Assembly (NCBI GenBank): GCA_937944295.1 | Contig: CALDZL010000110.1 | Span: 1-35,168 of the forward strand | DNA from: an uncultured Sphingorhabdus sp. | Lineage (GTDB): Bacteria > Pseudomonadota > Alphaproteobacteria > Sphingomonadales > Sphingomonadaceae | DNA length: 35,168 bases | Direction of reading: 5' to 3' | In this document: in pieces, positions 17,633 through 26,057 of the stretch | Layout of the letters: every line of letters starts with the position of its first letter | How positions within the stretch are numbered: position 1 is the first letter of the stretch | Program-made: the position numbers and the translations under genes | Notes under the pieces: generated by a model | Told to the model about the DNA's origin: nothing | Seen by the model: only the letters and a program-made list of their open reading frames with translations | Databases searched by the model: none

Positions 17633-18736
17633 TTATGCTCCATATCCGTAATATGAGCCAAATTTTCGGCCTGAGGGAGAGAAATTTGCGCGATTGAGTA
17701 GAAGTTGGACATAATCACAACCGCTCAGCAGATTGAGGGCATCGCGCAATGCACCGTCTGTTGTTTTATCAGCATGAACAACCATTAAAGTCTGACCAAC
17801 ATGTAATGCCAACACGGATGCGGGAGATGCGGCAAGTGCTGGCGGTGAATCAAAAATAATGATCCTAGTAGGATCATCTTTTGATAATTTTTCAATAATT
17901 TTTGCAGTTCTTGCTGCTGCGAGATACTCGGTATCCTGATTGGATTGCGAACCCGCTGGTAAAACCGATAATCCCTCTATATCAGTTGAGAGTACCATTT
18001 TATTGACATCTAAACTCGAATCAGCCAGAGCGTCCATTAATCCAGGACCACCCTCTATATTGAGCGTTGATAATATACTTGGCTTTGCAAAATCAGCATC
18101 AACCAATAAAACACGATTATCCTTCTCGCTCGCCATCGATAATGCTAAATTAACAGACGTATATGTCTTACCTTCGTTAGGATTGGCAGAGCAAATTAAT
18201 ATCCGCTCGCCATGCTCAACTGCATCAACTCCTTTACCGCCGCGTGCTGCCAATAATAATTGACGCTTAACAATACGAAATTCTTCGGAAAGCCCAGTGA
18301 CTGGTCCATTAGGAATGAGCAAATTATGATCGCTTAACCATTGTCGATCAATCTTTCTCACTGCACTATTATTATATAATTCATTAGGTGAAGCCCCAAC
18401 GAAAGGCTTTTCAGTAGGAATTATAGGCGCCGATGAAGGGCTGGCCTTAGCTGCAGGAGCAGCCATAGTTTTTGCTTCTACCGCTGGATCAGAAGCCGTC
18501 TTATTTGCCGTTTCAGCTTTTGCAGGCATCTTAGGCTTTGAAATAGGCTTAGTCTCTGCCATAACTTCTTTTTTAGCAATTGGCTCAGCTTTTTTTATAT
18601 GACCAACAGCGTTTCTCTGCTGAGATGATCTATTTTCATTATCTGATACAGTACGCATGCTTTTCTCAAAGCCATATAGATCAGAGGCTCTCTCCAGCAG
18701 AGATTGTGCCGATTTTAATGATTTATGTTTGTTCAT
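17633..18736 (-). CDS. XrtA-associated tyrosine autokinase (BY-kinase)
   Basis: A cytosolic bacterial tyrosine kinase (TIGR03018-type) that works with the membrane chain-length determinant to control EPS length. In this 367-residue reading Walker A is SANPNEGKT (about 183-191), Walker A' is LLVDADFAKP (about 210-219) and Walker B is IIIFDSPPAL (about 295-304). The C-terminus has a short Tyr cluster, GSYYGYGA, the usual autophosphorylation site. Residues of about 35-115 are an Ala/Lys/Pro-rich linker, longer than usual. The ATG at 18734-18736 is preceded by GGGAG with 7-base spacing; a TTG at 18740-18742 overlaps the upstream stop and is less likely. Confidence 0.92.
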   Translation of the reverse strand: MNKHKSLKSAQSLLERASDLYGFEKSMRTVSDNENRSSQQRNAVGHIKKAEPIAKKEVMAETKPISKPKMPAKAETANKTASDPAVEAKTMAAPAAKASPSSAPIIPTEKPFVGASPNELYNNSAVRKIDRQWLSDHNLLIPNGPVTGLSEEFRIVKRQLLLAARGGKGVDAVEHGERILICSANPNEGKTYTSVNLALSMASEKDNRVLLVDADFAKPSILSTLNIEGGPGLMDALADSSLDVNKMVLSTDIEGLSVLPAGSQSNQDTEYLAAARTAKIIEKLSKDDPTRIIIFDSPPALAASPASVLALHVGQTLMVVHADKTTDGALRDALNLLSGCDYVQLLLNRANFSPSGRKFGSYYGYGA

Positions 18737-18738
18737 CT

Positions 18739-20283
18739 TCAAGCTCCCGCTGCCGATACTATGCCGCGTTGCGTAAATTCAACGATTAATAGCAATGTAA
18801 ATGCTCCCATTAATGAGGCAGTACCACCAATCAGCAACTTCAAATTTTTATTGCGCGCTGTCTTTTGTTGAGGCGTCAACATTAGAGAAACGGTACCAAT
18901 TACTGGTAGACCACTAGCACGCTCCAATCGTGATGCAGTTGGAAAACTTGTTTGCAAATGCCCAAGTGCAAAGGCAGTTGCAACACCTGCACCAATTCCG
19001 AAAAATAATACTATTGTTAACAATAAAGGACGGTTCGGAGCACTTGGGATAGTGGTCAATGATGGTTTATCAATAATACTAAATTTCACTGCATCTGTTT
19101 TCGATTCTACATTATCGTCAAACTCAACGGCTCGGCGTTCAGCTAATGCATTTTCATATTGTACTTTCGCAGAATCTAATTCACGATTGATTGCCTCCAT
19201 TTCGGAGGCAACCCCCGGAGCAAGCGTTTGTCTGGAAGTCAATTGAGATAATTCTGATTCTAAAGTAGACTTTCTAGTTTGAAGGGCAGATACAGTCGCG
19301 CGGCGCTCAGCGCGCAAACTTTGCAACTGAGTATAAGCAGGATTGGCTGTTCTAACCACTCCACCACCAGAACCTCTGGGCTCTGCTTCAGCTTGTCTTT
19401 GTAGCGCTTCTATTTGTTTTTGTAATGCTACAATATCAGGGTGCCTATCGGTTAACCCTCGTGAACGTGCTTCAGCCAAGATACCACGTGCTCTGGCAAG
19501 TGATGCTCTGGCTCCCCCACCTCCGCCTGGTGCAGATGAATTAAATGTAGGGGTATTAATCGTTGGTGATTCACTTGCAAGTTGTGCATTAAGAGCAACA
19601 AGAGCACTTTGTGCTGAAATCAATTGTGAATCAATTTGGCTCAAATCATTACGAGCATCGTCAATACGCTGTGAAATTGATCCTGAGCCTGGCAGCAAAC
19701 CTAAATTTTCTTGTTCAAATTTAATACGTCTTTGTTCAATTGTATTAAGAACTTTTTGATTCTTCTCAACCTCTTCATCCCAAAATCTAATTTTCTCTGC
19801 AATGGTATTGCGATCTCCTGCAATATTCTCTTCTTGCATTATATCGATAATCTTTTGCACCACGTCTCTTGCCAAAACTGGATCAGACTGGGTAACGCTA
19901 ATGTCATAAAAACTATCTTCTTTTAATTCGACTTCGGTTTTTGCGCGCAGAGATTCAACAGCACCATCCATCTCTTTGTCGGTAACAATTTGCAGGCCAA
20001 GATTTGTACCACGAACCACTTTCTGTAAATTTTCATATGACAGAATAGTATTAGATAATTGCTGTATTTTCTCATATTGTTCAGCTGCATTACCAGGTTT
20101 ATTACTACTGCTGATATTCTGTGTTTTTACAAATACGCGCGCTTCTGAGTCATAACTAGGAGGCTGCAAAGACACAGCTATCCAGCCCAAAATACAAACC
20201 AACCAAGCAACAACCAAAGCTAACCATCTGCGAGCCCAAACGCTGTACATAGCTATTTTAATTTCGTCATATAGACCATTCAT
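18739..20283 (-). CDS. XrtA system polysaccharide chain length determinant (Wzz/GumC-like)
   Basis: An inner-membrane polysaccharide co-polymerase of 514 residues (TIGR03007-type). One membrane segment lies near the N-terminus (about 21-41, ALVVAWLVCILGWIAVSL) after a cytosolic amphipathic helix. A long periplasmic coiled-coil region follows (about 155-400). A Pro-flanked membrane segment lies near 415-435 (SAPNRPLLLTIVLFFGIGAG) and a third hydrophobic segment near 480-500. A glycine run interrupts the coiled coil at about 250-256. It partners with the downstream kinase, whose gene begins within a few bases of this stop. GumC-type proteins set chain length and bridge to the outer-membrane export lipoprotein encoded upstream. 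Confidence 0.92.
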   Translation of the reverse strand: MNGLYDEIKIAMYSVWARRWLALVVAWLVCILGWIAVSLQPPSYDSEARVFVKTQNISSSNKPGNAAEQYEKIQQLSNTILSYENLQKVVRGTNLGLQIVTDKEMDGAVESLRAKTEVELKEDSFYDISVTQSDPVLARDVVQKIIDIMQEENIAGDRNTIAEKIRFWDEEVEKNQKVLNTIEQRRIKFEQENLGLLPGSGSISQRIDDARNDLSQIDSQLISAQSALVALNAQLASESPTINTPTFNSSAPGGGGGARASLARARGILAEARSRGLTDRHPDIVALQKQIEALQRQAEAEPRGSGGGVVRTANPAYTQLQSLRAERRATVSALQTRKSTLESELSQLTSRQTLAPGVASEMEAINRELDSAKVQYENALAERRAVEFDDNVESKTDAVKFSIIDKPSLTTIPSAPNRPLLLTIVLFFGIGAGVATAFALGHLQTSFPTASRLERASGLPVIGTVSLMLTPQQKTARNKNLKLLIGGTASLMGAFTLLLIVEFTQRGIVSAAGA

Positions 20284-20355
20284 GATGCATCATTTCTTAA
20301 TTTAAAATTTATTTTTTATGCGAGTTCGGAAACTCATACTTAAAACTAATGAAAG

Positions 20356-20997
20356 CTAGAAACTGCTTGTTGGGATGATAATCACATCACCAGGTTGCAG
20401 AGGTATATTGGCTTGACTGGAACCACGTTTTAGCAAGTCATTAATACGCAACGCAAACTCTTGCTTGCGTCCAGTTGCACGATTAACGCGGATCAAAGTT
20501 GCTTTATTACCAGACGCAAATTCAGACAATCCTCCAACTGCTATCATTGCATCCAGCAAAGTCATATTTGCACGAAAAGGAATAGCCGCTGGTTTTTCGG
20601 TAGCTCCAATAACACGAACTTGTTGAGGGCCGCCATCGAAGTCAGTCACAATCACTTGAACTATTGGATCGTTAATATATTGCGAAAGTTGAATTTTAAT
20701 ATCTTGTGCCAACATATCTGCTGTTTTGCCAGCTGCTGGTAAATCACTAATCAATGGTGTGGTAATTCTTCCATCTGGGCGGACACGAAATTTACCGCTT
20801 AATTCAGGATTACGCCAAACAAAAATTTCCAATTCATTTAATGGTCCAATGATATATTCATCAGATGCAAGCGAAGAATTTGCTACAGATGGAGCGGGCG
20901 GCAAGCTTCTACCTGATCCAAATCCACCACAAGCACTAAGTAGCAAGCTTGCGCAACTGAGAGATAATAAAGCTATATTTTTCCGTTTATACGGCAT
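20356..20997 (-). CDS. XrtA system polysaccharide export lipoprotein (Wza/EpsE-like)
   Basis: The outer-membrane export channel component, 213 residues. A lipoprotein signal ends in the lipobox LSAC with Cys23. The polysaccharide-export domain follows (about 48-125, YIIGPLNELEIFVWRNPELSG and RPDGRITTPLI). An SLBB domain occupies about 128-200 (VRVIGATEKPAAIPF, MTLLDAMIAVGGL), and the tail carries LQPGDVIIIPTSSF. It is shorter than E. coli Wza, as usual for exosortase-locus members. It is the first gene of the ten-gene minus-strand EPS operon. The start ATG has AAAGGA 9 bases upstream and a structured leader in front of it. Confidence 0.93.
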   Translation of the reverse strand: MPYKRKNIALLSLSCASLLLSACGGFGSGRSLPPAPSVANSSLASDEYIIGPLNELEIFVWRNPELSGKFRVRPDGRITTPLISDLPAAGKTADMLAQDIKIQLSQYINDPIVQVIVTDFDGGPQQVRVIGATEKPAAIPFRANMTLLDAMIAVGGLSEFASGNKATLIRVNRATGRKQEFALRINDLLKRGSSQANIPLQPGDVIIIPTSSF

Positions 20998-21013
20998 GTA
21001 TTTATTTCCTTTA

Positions 21014-21064
21014 CGCTACAGATTCGTTCCCCCCCATCCTTTTGTAGCGGGAGGCGATCTTATA
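21014..21064 (-). promoter_or_regulatory. Structured leader and candidate promoter of the EPS operon
   Basis: Read on the minus strand, a good -10 hexamer TATAAG lies at 21059-21064; the matching -35 is weak. Transcription would then begin close to 21052. Immediately after, CGCTACA (21049-21043) and TGTAGCG (21020-21014) can pair as a 7-bp stem. The 22-base loop contains AAAGGATG followed by a run of seven G. The stem ends 5 bases before the real AAAGGA ribosome-binding site of the export lipoprotein gene. A role in translational control, or a regulator site on DNA, is inferred from position only. Confidence 0.4.
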
Positions 21065-21169
21065 GTCACCTGAAACATTTGACCATAAATGGTGAATATA
21101 CCGTTAGGATTAATATTTTTTTTTGAAAAACTTTTCTTTAATTGTATCAAAATTAGACAGGCTAAAAAT

Positions 21170-22411
21170 TTATATCAAAGTTTCAATTGCTTGGCCATGG
21201 CCCAGAAAATTTGATGGACTAGCAGTAGCGCCATAAGCGCCCGCACAAAACAATATAATAGCATCGCCAACACAAGTTTTCGGAAGTAAAACCTTGTCAC
21301 CAAGCATATCTAAGGGCGTACAGAGGCACCCAACGACATTAACTATTTCACTATCAACTTCCGCATAACTTGATTTAACAAAATTATCTGCCACTGCTAT
21401 TGGGTAATTACGTCTGATTACTGTACCAAAATTACCGCTCGCTGCTAATTGATGATGCAAACCACCATCCACAACCAAAAATGTCTCACCATGACTAATT
21501 TTGCGATCAACTATAGTGGTGAGATAAATACCCGCTTCACCAACCAAATAGCGACCAAGTTCGATACAGAATTTTGTATCTTGCAATATTTCTGGTAAAT
21601 TGGACAATATCCTATCCATCGCTGCTCCAATTGATTTAATGTCAATTGGAACTTCATTGTGGAAATAAGGTATCCCAAACCCTCCCCCTAAATTTACTGT
21701 TTTTGGAGTGACACCAATTTCATTTGCAAGACGAGCAGCTAACTCAAAACTTTTTGATTGCGTTTCAATAATAGCATCTGCGCTTAATGATTGACTGCCA
21801 GCATAGATATGGAAACCACACCAGAAATTACCGCTCTCAATAATTTTCCTTGCAGTAGGCGCTATTAAATCCTCATCCATACCAAATTGTTTGGCGCCAC
21901 CCCCCATTTTCATACCAGAACCCTTTAAATCAAAGCTAGGGTTAACGCGCAGAGCAGCTTTCGCTCTAATTCCGAGCGATGCAGCAATAGCAATGACCCG
22001 ATCCGCTTCAGTTGGCGATTCTATATTTAATGTCACACCTGTTTTGATGGCCTTTTCTAGTTCTGAATCACGCTTGCCAGGACCTGCAAAGCTCATATTC
22101 TTGGGGTCAACACCTGCATCAATCGCTTGGTCAAGCTCTCCACCAGAGGCGAGGTCAAAACCATCAACAATATCACGCATATATTCTAAAACAGGTTTAT
22201 AACTATTGGCTTTCATCGCATAATGAATATCCAAACGGTTGGGCATCGCAACACGCAGTTCATCCATCTTTTTAGATAAAATATCACGACTGTAAACAAA
22301 AAGTGGTGTAGCACCAGCTTCTCTAATAATCGATTCAATACTCCGTCCAGAGATTATGATTTGGCCATTATTTGCTTCATAATATGGCGGATATGGACCC
22401 ATTTTTTTCAT
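21170..22411 (-). CDS. PLP-dependent decarboxylase, exosortase A system-associated
   Basis: A fold-III PLP enzyme of the diaminopimelate/ornithine decarboxylase group (TIGR03099-type), 413 residues. The Schiff-base lysine is Lys67 in HYAMKANSYKP. NLGGGFGIPYF (about 240-250) binds the PLP phosphate. The catalytic-cysteine region of the second subunit is VGCLCTPLDM (about 360-369), with FCAGAYGATAS following. The substrate is not known; a basic or dicarboxylic amino acid fits the fold. I place the start at the ATG at 22409-22411, which has GGGA 6 bases upstream; an ATG at 22421-22423 overlapping the ligase stop would add four residues. Confidence 0.9.
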   Translation of the reverse strand: MKKMGPYPPYYEANNGQIIISGRSIESIIREAGATPLFVYSRDILSKKMDELRVAMPNRLDIHYAMKANSYKPVLEYMRDIVDGFDLASGGELDQAIDAGVDPKNMSFAGPGKRDSELEKAIKTGVTLNIESPTEADRVIAIAASLGIRAKAALRVNPSFDLKGSGMKMGGGAKQFGMDEDLIAPTARKIIESGNFWCGFHIYAGSQSLSADAIIETQSKSFELAARLANEIGVTPKTVNLGGGFGIPYFHNEVPIDIKSIGAAMDRILSNLPEILQDTKFCIELGRYLVGEAGIYLTTIVDRKISHGETFLVVDGGLHHQLAASGNFGTVIRRNYPIAVADNFVKSSYAEVDSEIVNVVGCLCTPLDMLGDKVLLPKTCVGDAIILFCAGAYGATASPSNFLGHGQAIETLI

Positions 22412-22412
22412 A

Positions 22413-23984
22413 TTAAGTCCCATTATTTGCTGATGGATATAAACCCATTTCTAGCTGATTTTTTAATAAGTTCCTATCAATCTTTCCATTTGCATTTTTT
22501 GGAAATTCATCAATCCATATTATATGTTTGGGTTGCATAAAATTTGGTAAGTTAGATTGCAATGTCATTCTCAAACCAATTCTATCACCAGAATCTAATA
22601 TTGGCCTCACAAATAATATGATAGCTTCACCAAGACGGTCATCTTTTTGTCCCATTGCACAGGCTTCTGATGCATAGCCGCTTGCTATAACTGCTTCCTC
22701 TATTTCAACTGGGCTAACCCGATTTCCAGATGTCTTAATCATCGCATCGTAACGACCAACAAAATAGAGTAAACCATCTTTATCTCTATAAACAGTATCA
22801 CCAGACCAAACTGCTATATTCTCATAACCATCACAATCCGCATATTTTGAGAAATGAGGGGCTGGCTTAAAACGTGCTGCGCTTCGCTCTGGATCCTGCC
22901 AATATCCTCTAGCTACAAGTGGCCCCGCATGCACCAATTCTCCATGCTCATTAGGTTCTGTTTTTAAACCATCTACATTCACAACCATAATTTCTGCAAA
23001 TGGGATAGCCCTACCCATGGATAACGGATTATGCTCAATTAAATTAGGTGCTAAATATGTTGAACGGAATGCTTCGGTCAGTCCATACATGGCATATATA
23101 TCAGCATCTCTGAAAATCACGCTTAAACTATTTACTAATGCCTGCGTTAATGCACCCCCGCTATTCGTGATGCATCTTATGCTCAAAGCAGCATCACCCC
23201 AATCATATTCGCATAATTGCACCCATAAAGGTGGAACAGCAGCTAAAATAGTAATTTTATGCTTTAAACAGGATTTAACAACATCTTTTGGTGTAAGATA
23301 ATCCAATGGAATGACCGTAGCCCCTGCAAACCATGTTGAAAATAATTGACTTTGCCCATAATCAAAACTCAATGGCAATACTGCTAATGTGCGGTCGTCC
23401 TCACGAAGATTAAGATATTGCGACACTGACACCGCTCCAAGCCATAAATTTTTATGACTCAGCATCACCCCTTTTGGTTTACCTGTAGAACCAGAAGTAT
23501 ATAAAATAGCCGCTAGATCATCGACATCACAGCCACTAGGTGGCAATAGATTAACCAATTGAGAATTAAGTATATCTTCAACAGATGCTAAAATACTCTC
23601 TTCATCTTTATATGAAAACTCATCACTGATATGGCTGATAGTTTTAAGACGCGCTTTATTGGCTATCAAAAACTTAGCACCACTGTCTTCCATTATATAT
23701 TCAACCTGCTGTGCTTTTAACAACGGATTAATTGGGACATAGATTAGACCTGCGCGTGCAGAGGCCAGAGGCATTATTGATGCCAATAGTCCCTTACCCA
23801 TCCATGCAGCGACACGCTCTCCTGATTGCAAGCCCTCCTCTTGCAGCCAAAATGCAAGGGCTGCGATACGGAGATTTAACATTTTATAGGTATAAACATG
23901 ATTCTTAATAATAAGAGCGCTATTATCATCTTTCCCATATAAGGTAAGATGATCAATGGGGTATGATTTGATTTTTGTAGTCAT
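22413..23984 (-). CDS. Acyl-CoA ligase (AMP-forming), exosortase A system-associated
   Basis: An ANL-superfamily adenylating enzyme of 523 residues (TIGR03098-type). The P-loop YTSGSTGKPKG is at 162-172, MYGLTEAFRSTYLAP is the A5-like motif, and the hinge plus DGLLYFVGRYDAMIKTSGNRV block precedes the C-terminal domain. The catalytic lysine is in NANGKIDRN near the end. Such enzymes activate a carboxylate as acyl-AMP and pass it to CoA or a carrier-protein thiol. Here an ACP gene is divergently encoded close by, so carrier-protein loading is a fair inference. The start is taken as the ATG at 23982-23984; a TTG at 23999 would add five residues. It overlaps or abuts the decarboxylase gene. Confidence 0.9.
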   Translation of the reverse strand: MTTKIKSYPIDHLTLYGKDDNSALIIKNHVYTYKMLNLRIAALAFWLQEEGLQSGERVAAWMGKGLLASIMPLASARAGLIYVPINPLLKAQQVEYIMEDSGAKFLIANKARLKTISHISDEFSYKDEESILASVEDILNSQLVNLLPPSGCDVDDLAAILYTSGSTGKPKGVMLSHKNLWLGAVSVSQYLNLREDDRTLAVLPLSFDYGQSQLFSTWFAGATVIPLDYLTPKDVVKSCLKHKITILAAVPPLWVQLCEYDWGDAALSIRCITNSGGALTQALVNSLSVIFRDADIYAMYGLTEAFRSTYLAPNLIEHNPLSMGRAIPFAEIMVVNVDGLKTEPNEHGELVHAGPLVARGYWQDPERSAARFKPAPHFSKYADCDGYENIAVWSGDTVYRDKDGLLYFVGRYDAMIKTSGNRVSPVEIEEAVIASGYASEACAMGQKDDRLGEAIILFVRPILDSGDRIGLRMTLQSNLPNFMQPKHIIWIDEFPKNANGKIDRNLLKNQLEMGLYPSANNGT

Positions 23985-24024
23985 ATCAAGCAATAACAAG
24001 TCTATACAATAAGGAATTGGTCTT

Positions 24025-25053
24025 ATGGCCGAAAAAAGTGAATATCACGATAATTTTCTCTCTGTGCAACTTGCTGCAAAAGGAGCACTTGACCGTGATG
24101 CACAGAAAAATCTTTTTGATAGGTTGGACTGGTTAGACAATTTAAAGCGTTACGCCCTTAATGATAGAGAGTTGGCAATTCTATCAGCATCTATCGACGA
24201 TGATATAGCATGGTTTCCTACTATGATAAAAAAATATCGTCACCTTGAATCTCTAGCTAATTGGTATAATTTTACATGGCGCCCAATATTTTGCGGTAAT
24301 TATGACGAAGTTACCAAATTATCATTATTACGTAATATTGCAGCATTAGCGAAAAAATCAGCCTATAGGATAACATTATATCCTCTTCCCAATGAAGAAG
24401 ATGAAGTAAGACTATTAACTTATGCATTCAAACAATCTGGATGGATAGCTATTAGAGAAAAAGCTGATGTAAATCATATATTGCACCTGAATGGACGAAC
24501 ATTTGATGATTATTGGCGCTCCAGACCAGGGCAATTACGCAATACGGTCAAACGTAAAGCCAAAAAAAATATCGTTTCTATTCGGATTGAAAAGGATTTT
24601 AATCCCGAGAGTTGGGATGATTATGAGCGCGTATATGCAAAAAGCTGGAAAACAGGAGAGGGCAATCCTGAATTTTTACGAGAATTGGCAAAACAAGAGG
24701 CAGAGGCTGGTGCAATGCGGCTTGGTTTAGCCTATATTGATGGAATTTGCGTTGCAGCACAATTTTGGACTGTTGAAAATGATATGGCCTTGATTCATAA
24801 GTTAGCGCACGATGAGAGCTATATAAATGCATCCCCAGGGACATTACTCAGTGCAGGCTTATTTCAACATGTAATCGATGTAGATCATGTCAATTTAATC
24901 GATTTTGGGACTGGTGATGATAAATATAAGGCCGACTGGATGGAAGAGGTTCGCATACGGTATAGACTAGATTTTTTTCATCCTAATATACCATTATCTT
25001 GGCCTTATATCGTAAAACATTACCTCCTGAGGCTTGCGAAGAGGAGAAAATGA
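24025..25053 (+). CDS. GNAT/FemAB-like N-acyltransferase of the XrtA locus
   Basis: A 342-residue protein with a GNAT fold of the Acetyltransf_6 (FemAB-like) kind. A positively charged stretch RPGQLRNTVKRKAKK at 167-181 precedes the acyltransferase core. The C-terminal IDFGTGDDKYKADWM at 292-306 is a hallmark of the group. It is the first gene of a plus-strand operon with acp and two hydrolase-like genes, and diverges from the ligase/decarboxylase pair across about 40 bases. The ATG has AAGGA 9 bases upstream. It probably moves an acyl group from the ACP encoded next to it onto an amine; donor and acceptor are not shown by the sequence. Confidence 0.85.
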   Translation: MAEKSEYHDNFLSVQLAAKGALDRDAQKNLFDRLDWLDNLKRYALNDRELAILSASIDDDIAWFPTMIKKYRHLESLANWYNFTWRPIFCGNYDEVTKLSLLRNIAALAKKSAYRITLYPLPNEEDEVRLLTYAFKQSGWIAIREKADVNHILHLNGRTFDDYWRSRPGQLRNTVKRKAKKNIVSIRIEKDFNPESWDDYERVYAKSWKTGEGNPEFLRELAKQEAEAGAMRLGLAYIDGICVAAQFWTVENDMALIHKLAHDESYINASPGTLLSAGLFQHVIDVDHVNLIDFGTGDDKYKADWMEEVRIRYRLDFFHPNIPLSWPYIVKHYLLRLAKRRK

Positions 25054-25068
25054 GGCCATGAGATTGTA

Positions 25069-25374
25069 ATGAATAATATAATAGGAAAAACAGTGTCGTC
25101 TAATATTTCCCACAGCGATCACCATATGGAAAATAGAATAAAATCTATTTTAAGAGATATATTAGGATTGTCACAATCACAGGTGGATGAACTCGATTCT
25201 GATAGTGAATTGTTTGGAGCCATTCCTGAATTAGACTCTATGGCAGTGGCAGGCCTCTTAACAGAGATGGAAGAAAGCCTTAATATTATGATAGATGATG
25301 ATGATGTTGATGCAGAGTTATTTGAAACATTGGGCAGTTTAACAGCTTTTGCAGAGGCAAAGGCTAGCCAGTGA
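25069..25374 (+). CDS. Acyl carrier protein of the XrtA locus
   Basis: A small acidic carrier protein, up to 101 residues. Ser57 in ELDSMAV is the expected 4'-phosphopantetheine attachment site, followed by an acidic helix typical of ACPs. It differs from the housekeeping AcpP at 34217-34450, whose site is ADSLDIV. It should carry the product activated by the nearby AMP-forming ligase. The ATG at 25069 lacks a good ribosome-binding site; a GTG at 25093 (GGA six bases upstream) or an ATG at 25126 would remove a poorly conserved N-terminal extension. The stop overlaps the GTG start of the next gene. Confidence 0.9.
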   Translation: MNNIIGKTVSSNISHSDHHMENRIKSILRDILGLSQSQVDELDSDSELFGAIPELDSMAVAGLLTEMEESLNIMIDDDDVDAELFETLGSLTAFAEAKASQ

Positions 25375-26057
25375 GTGTTAGGCTGTTATATAACAGTTAT
25401 ATATATGCTGGAAATGAAGAGTGTATAATTTCATCATATCCCGCTGATGGTATAGATTTTCATATCCTAATTATCGCTCCCTTATTTGCAGAGATGAACA
25501 AAATGCGCCGAACTCTGACAGAGGTTATGCGCTCACTTTCTGAACATAAAGTTCAATGCTCTATGCCCGACCTTCCGGGCTGTCATGAGAGTCTGTCCCC
25601 GCTCAATCAACAAAGTTTAGAGGATTGGAAAGCGGCTGTTAAGGCCAGCATGGATAAAAGAGAAATAAGCCACATCGCATCATTTCGAGGCGGCGCATTA
25701 ATTGATGATCTGGGACTACCAACTTGGCGGTTGAACAGAGTAAATGGCGCTAAGTTGATCAAAACCATGATGCGTAGCAAAGTCATATCTCTAAGAGAAG
25801 CCGGTCAAAATATAACTTTAGAGAAATTGCACGATCAAGCTCAGCACGATGGTATCGAATTGGCAGGATATGAAATTAGCGCGCAATTGTTCAACCAATT
25901 GAACGCTGCAATGCCTCATATTGATGATAATATTTCAGAGCTCACAGTAAATCAAGATATAGATGGCTCACCTCTATGGCTACGTTCTGAACCAGAATAT
26001 GATAAGATATTAGGACAATCAATCAGCCAATCATTGCTCAAATGGTGCCATATATGA
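25371..26057 (+). CDS. Exosortase A system-associated hydrolase 2-like protein, no Ser nucleophile
   Basis: An alpha/beta-hydrolase-fold protein of 228 residues resembling the TIGR03101 exosortase group. The family-like segment PLFAEMNKMRR is at 37-47. At the position expected for the nucleophile elbow the sequence reads ASFRGGAL (103-110), with no G-x-S/C-x-G. It is therefore unlikely to be a classical esterase; a structural or binding role is possible. The GTG start overlaps the ACP stop (GTGA), and its own stop overlaps the next start (ATGA). The family assignment relies partly on gene order. Confidence 0.78.
   Translation: MSVRLLYNSYIYAGNEECIISSYPADGIDFHILIIAPLFAEMNKMRRTLTEVMRSLSEHKVQCSMPDLPGCHESLSPLNQQSLEDWKAAVKASMDKREISHIASFRGGALIDDLGLPTWRLNRVNGAKLIKTMMRSKVISLREAGQNITLEKLHDQAQHDGIELAGYEISAQLFNQLNAAMPHIDDNISELTVNQDIDGSPLWLRSEPEYDKILGQSISQSLLKWCHI

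Noticed and set aside
17940-18263. Plus-strand open frame opposite the tyrosine kinase
   Set aside because: It is antisense to the Walker A region; no start signal or family likeness.
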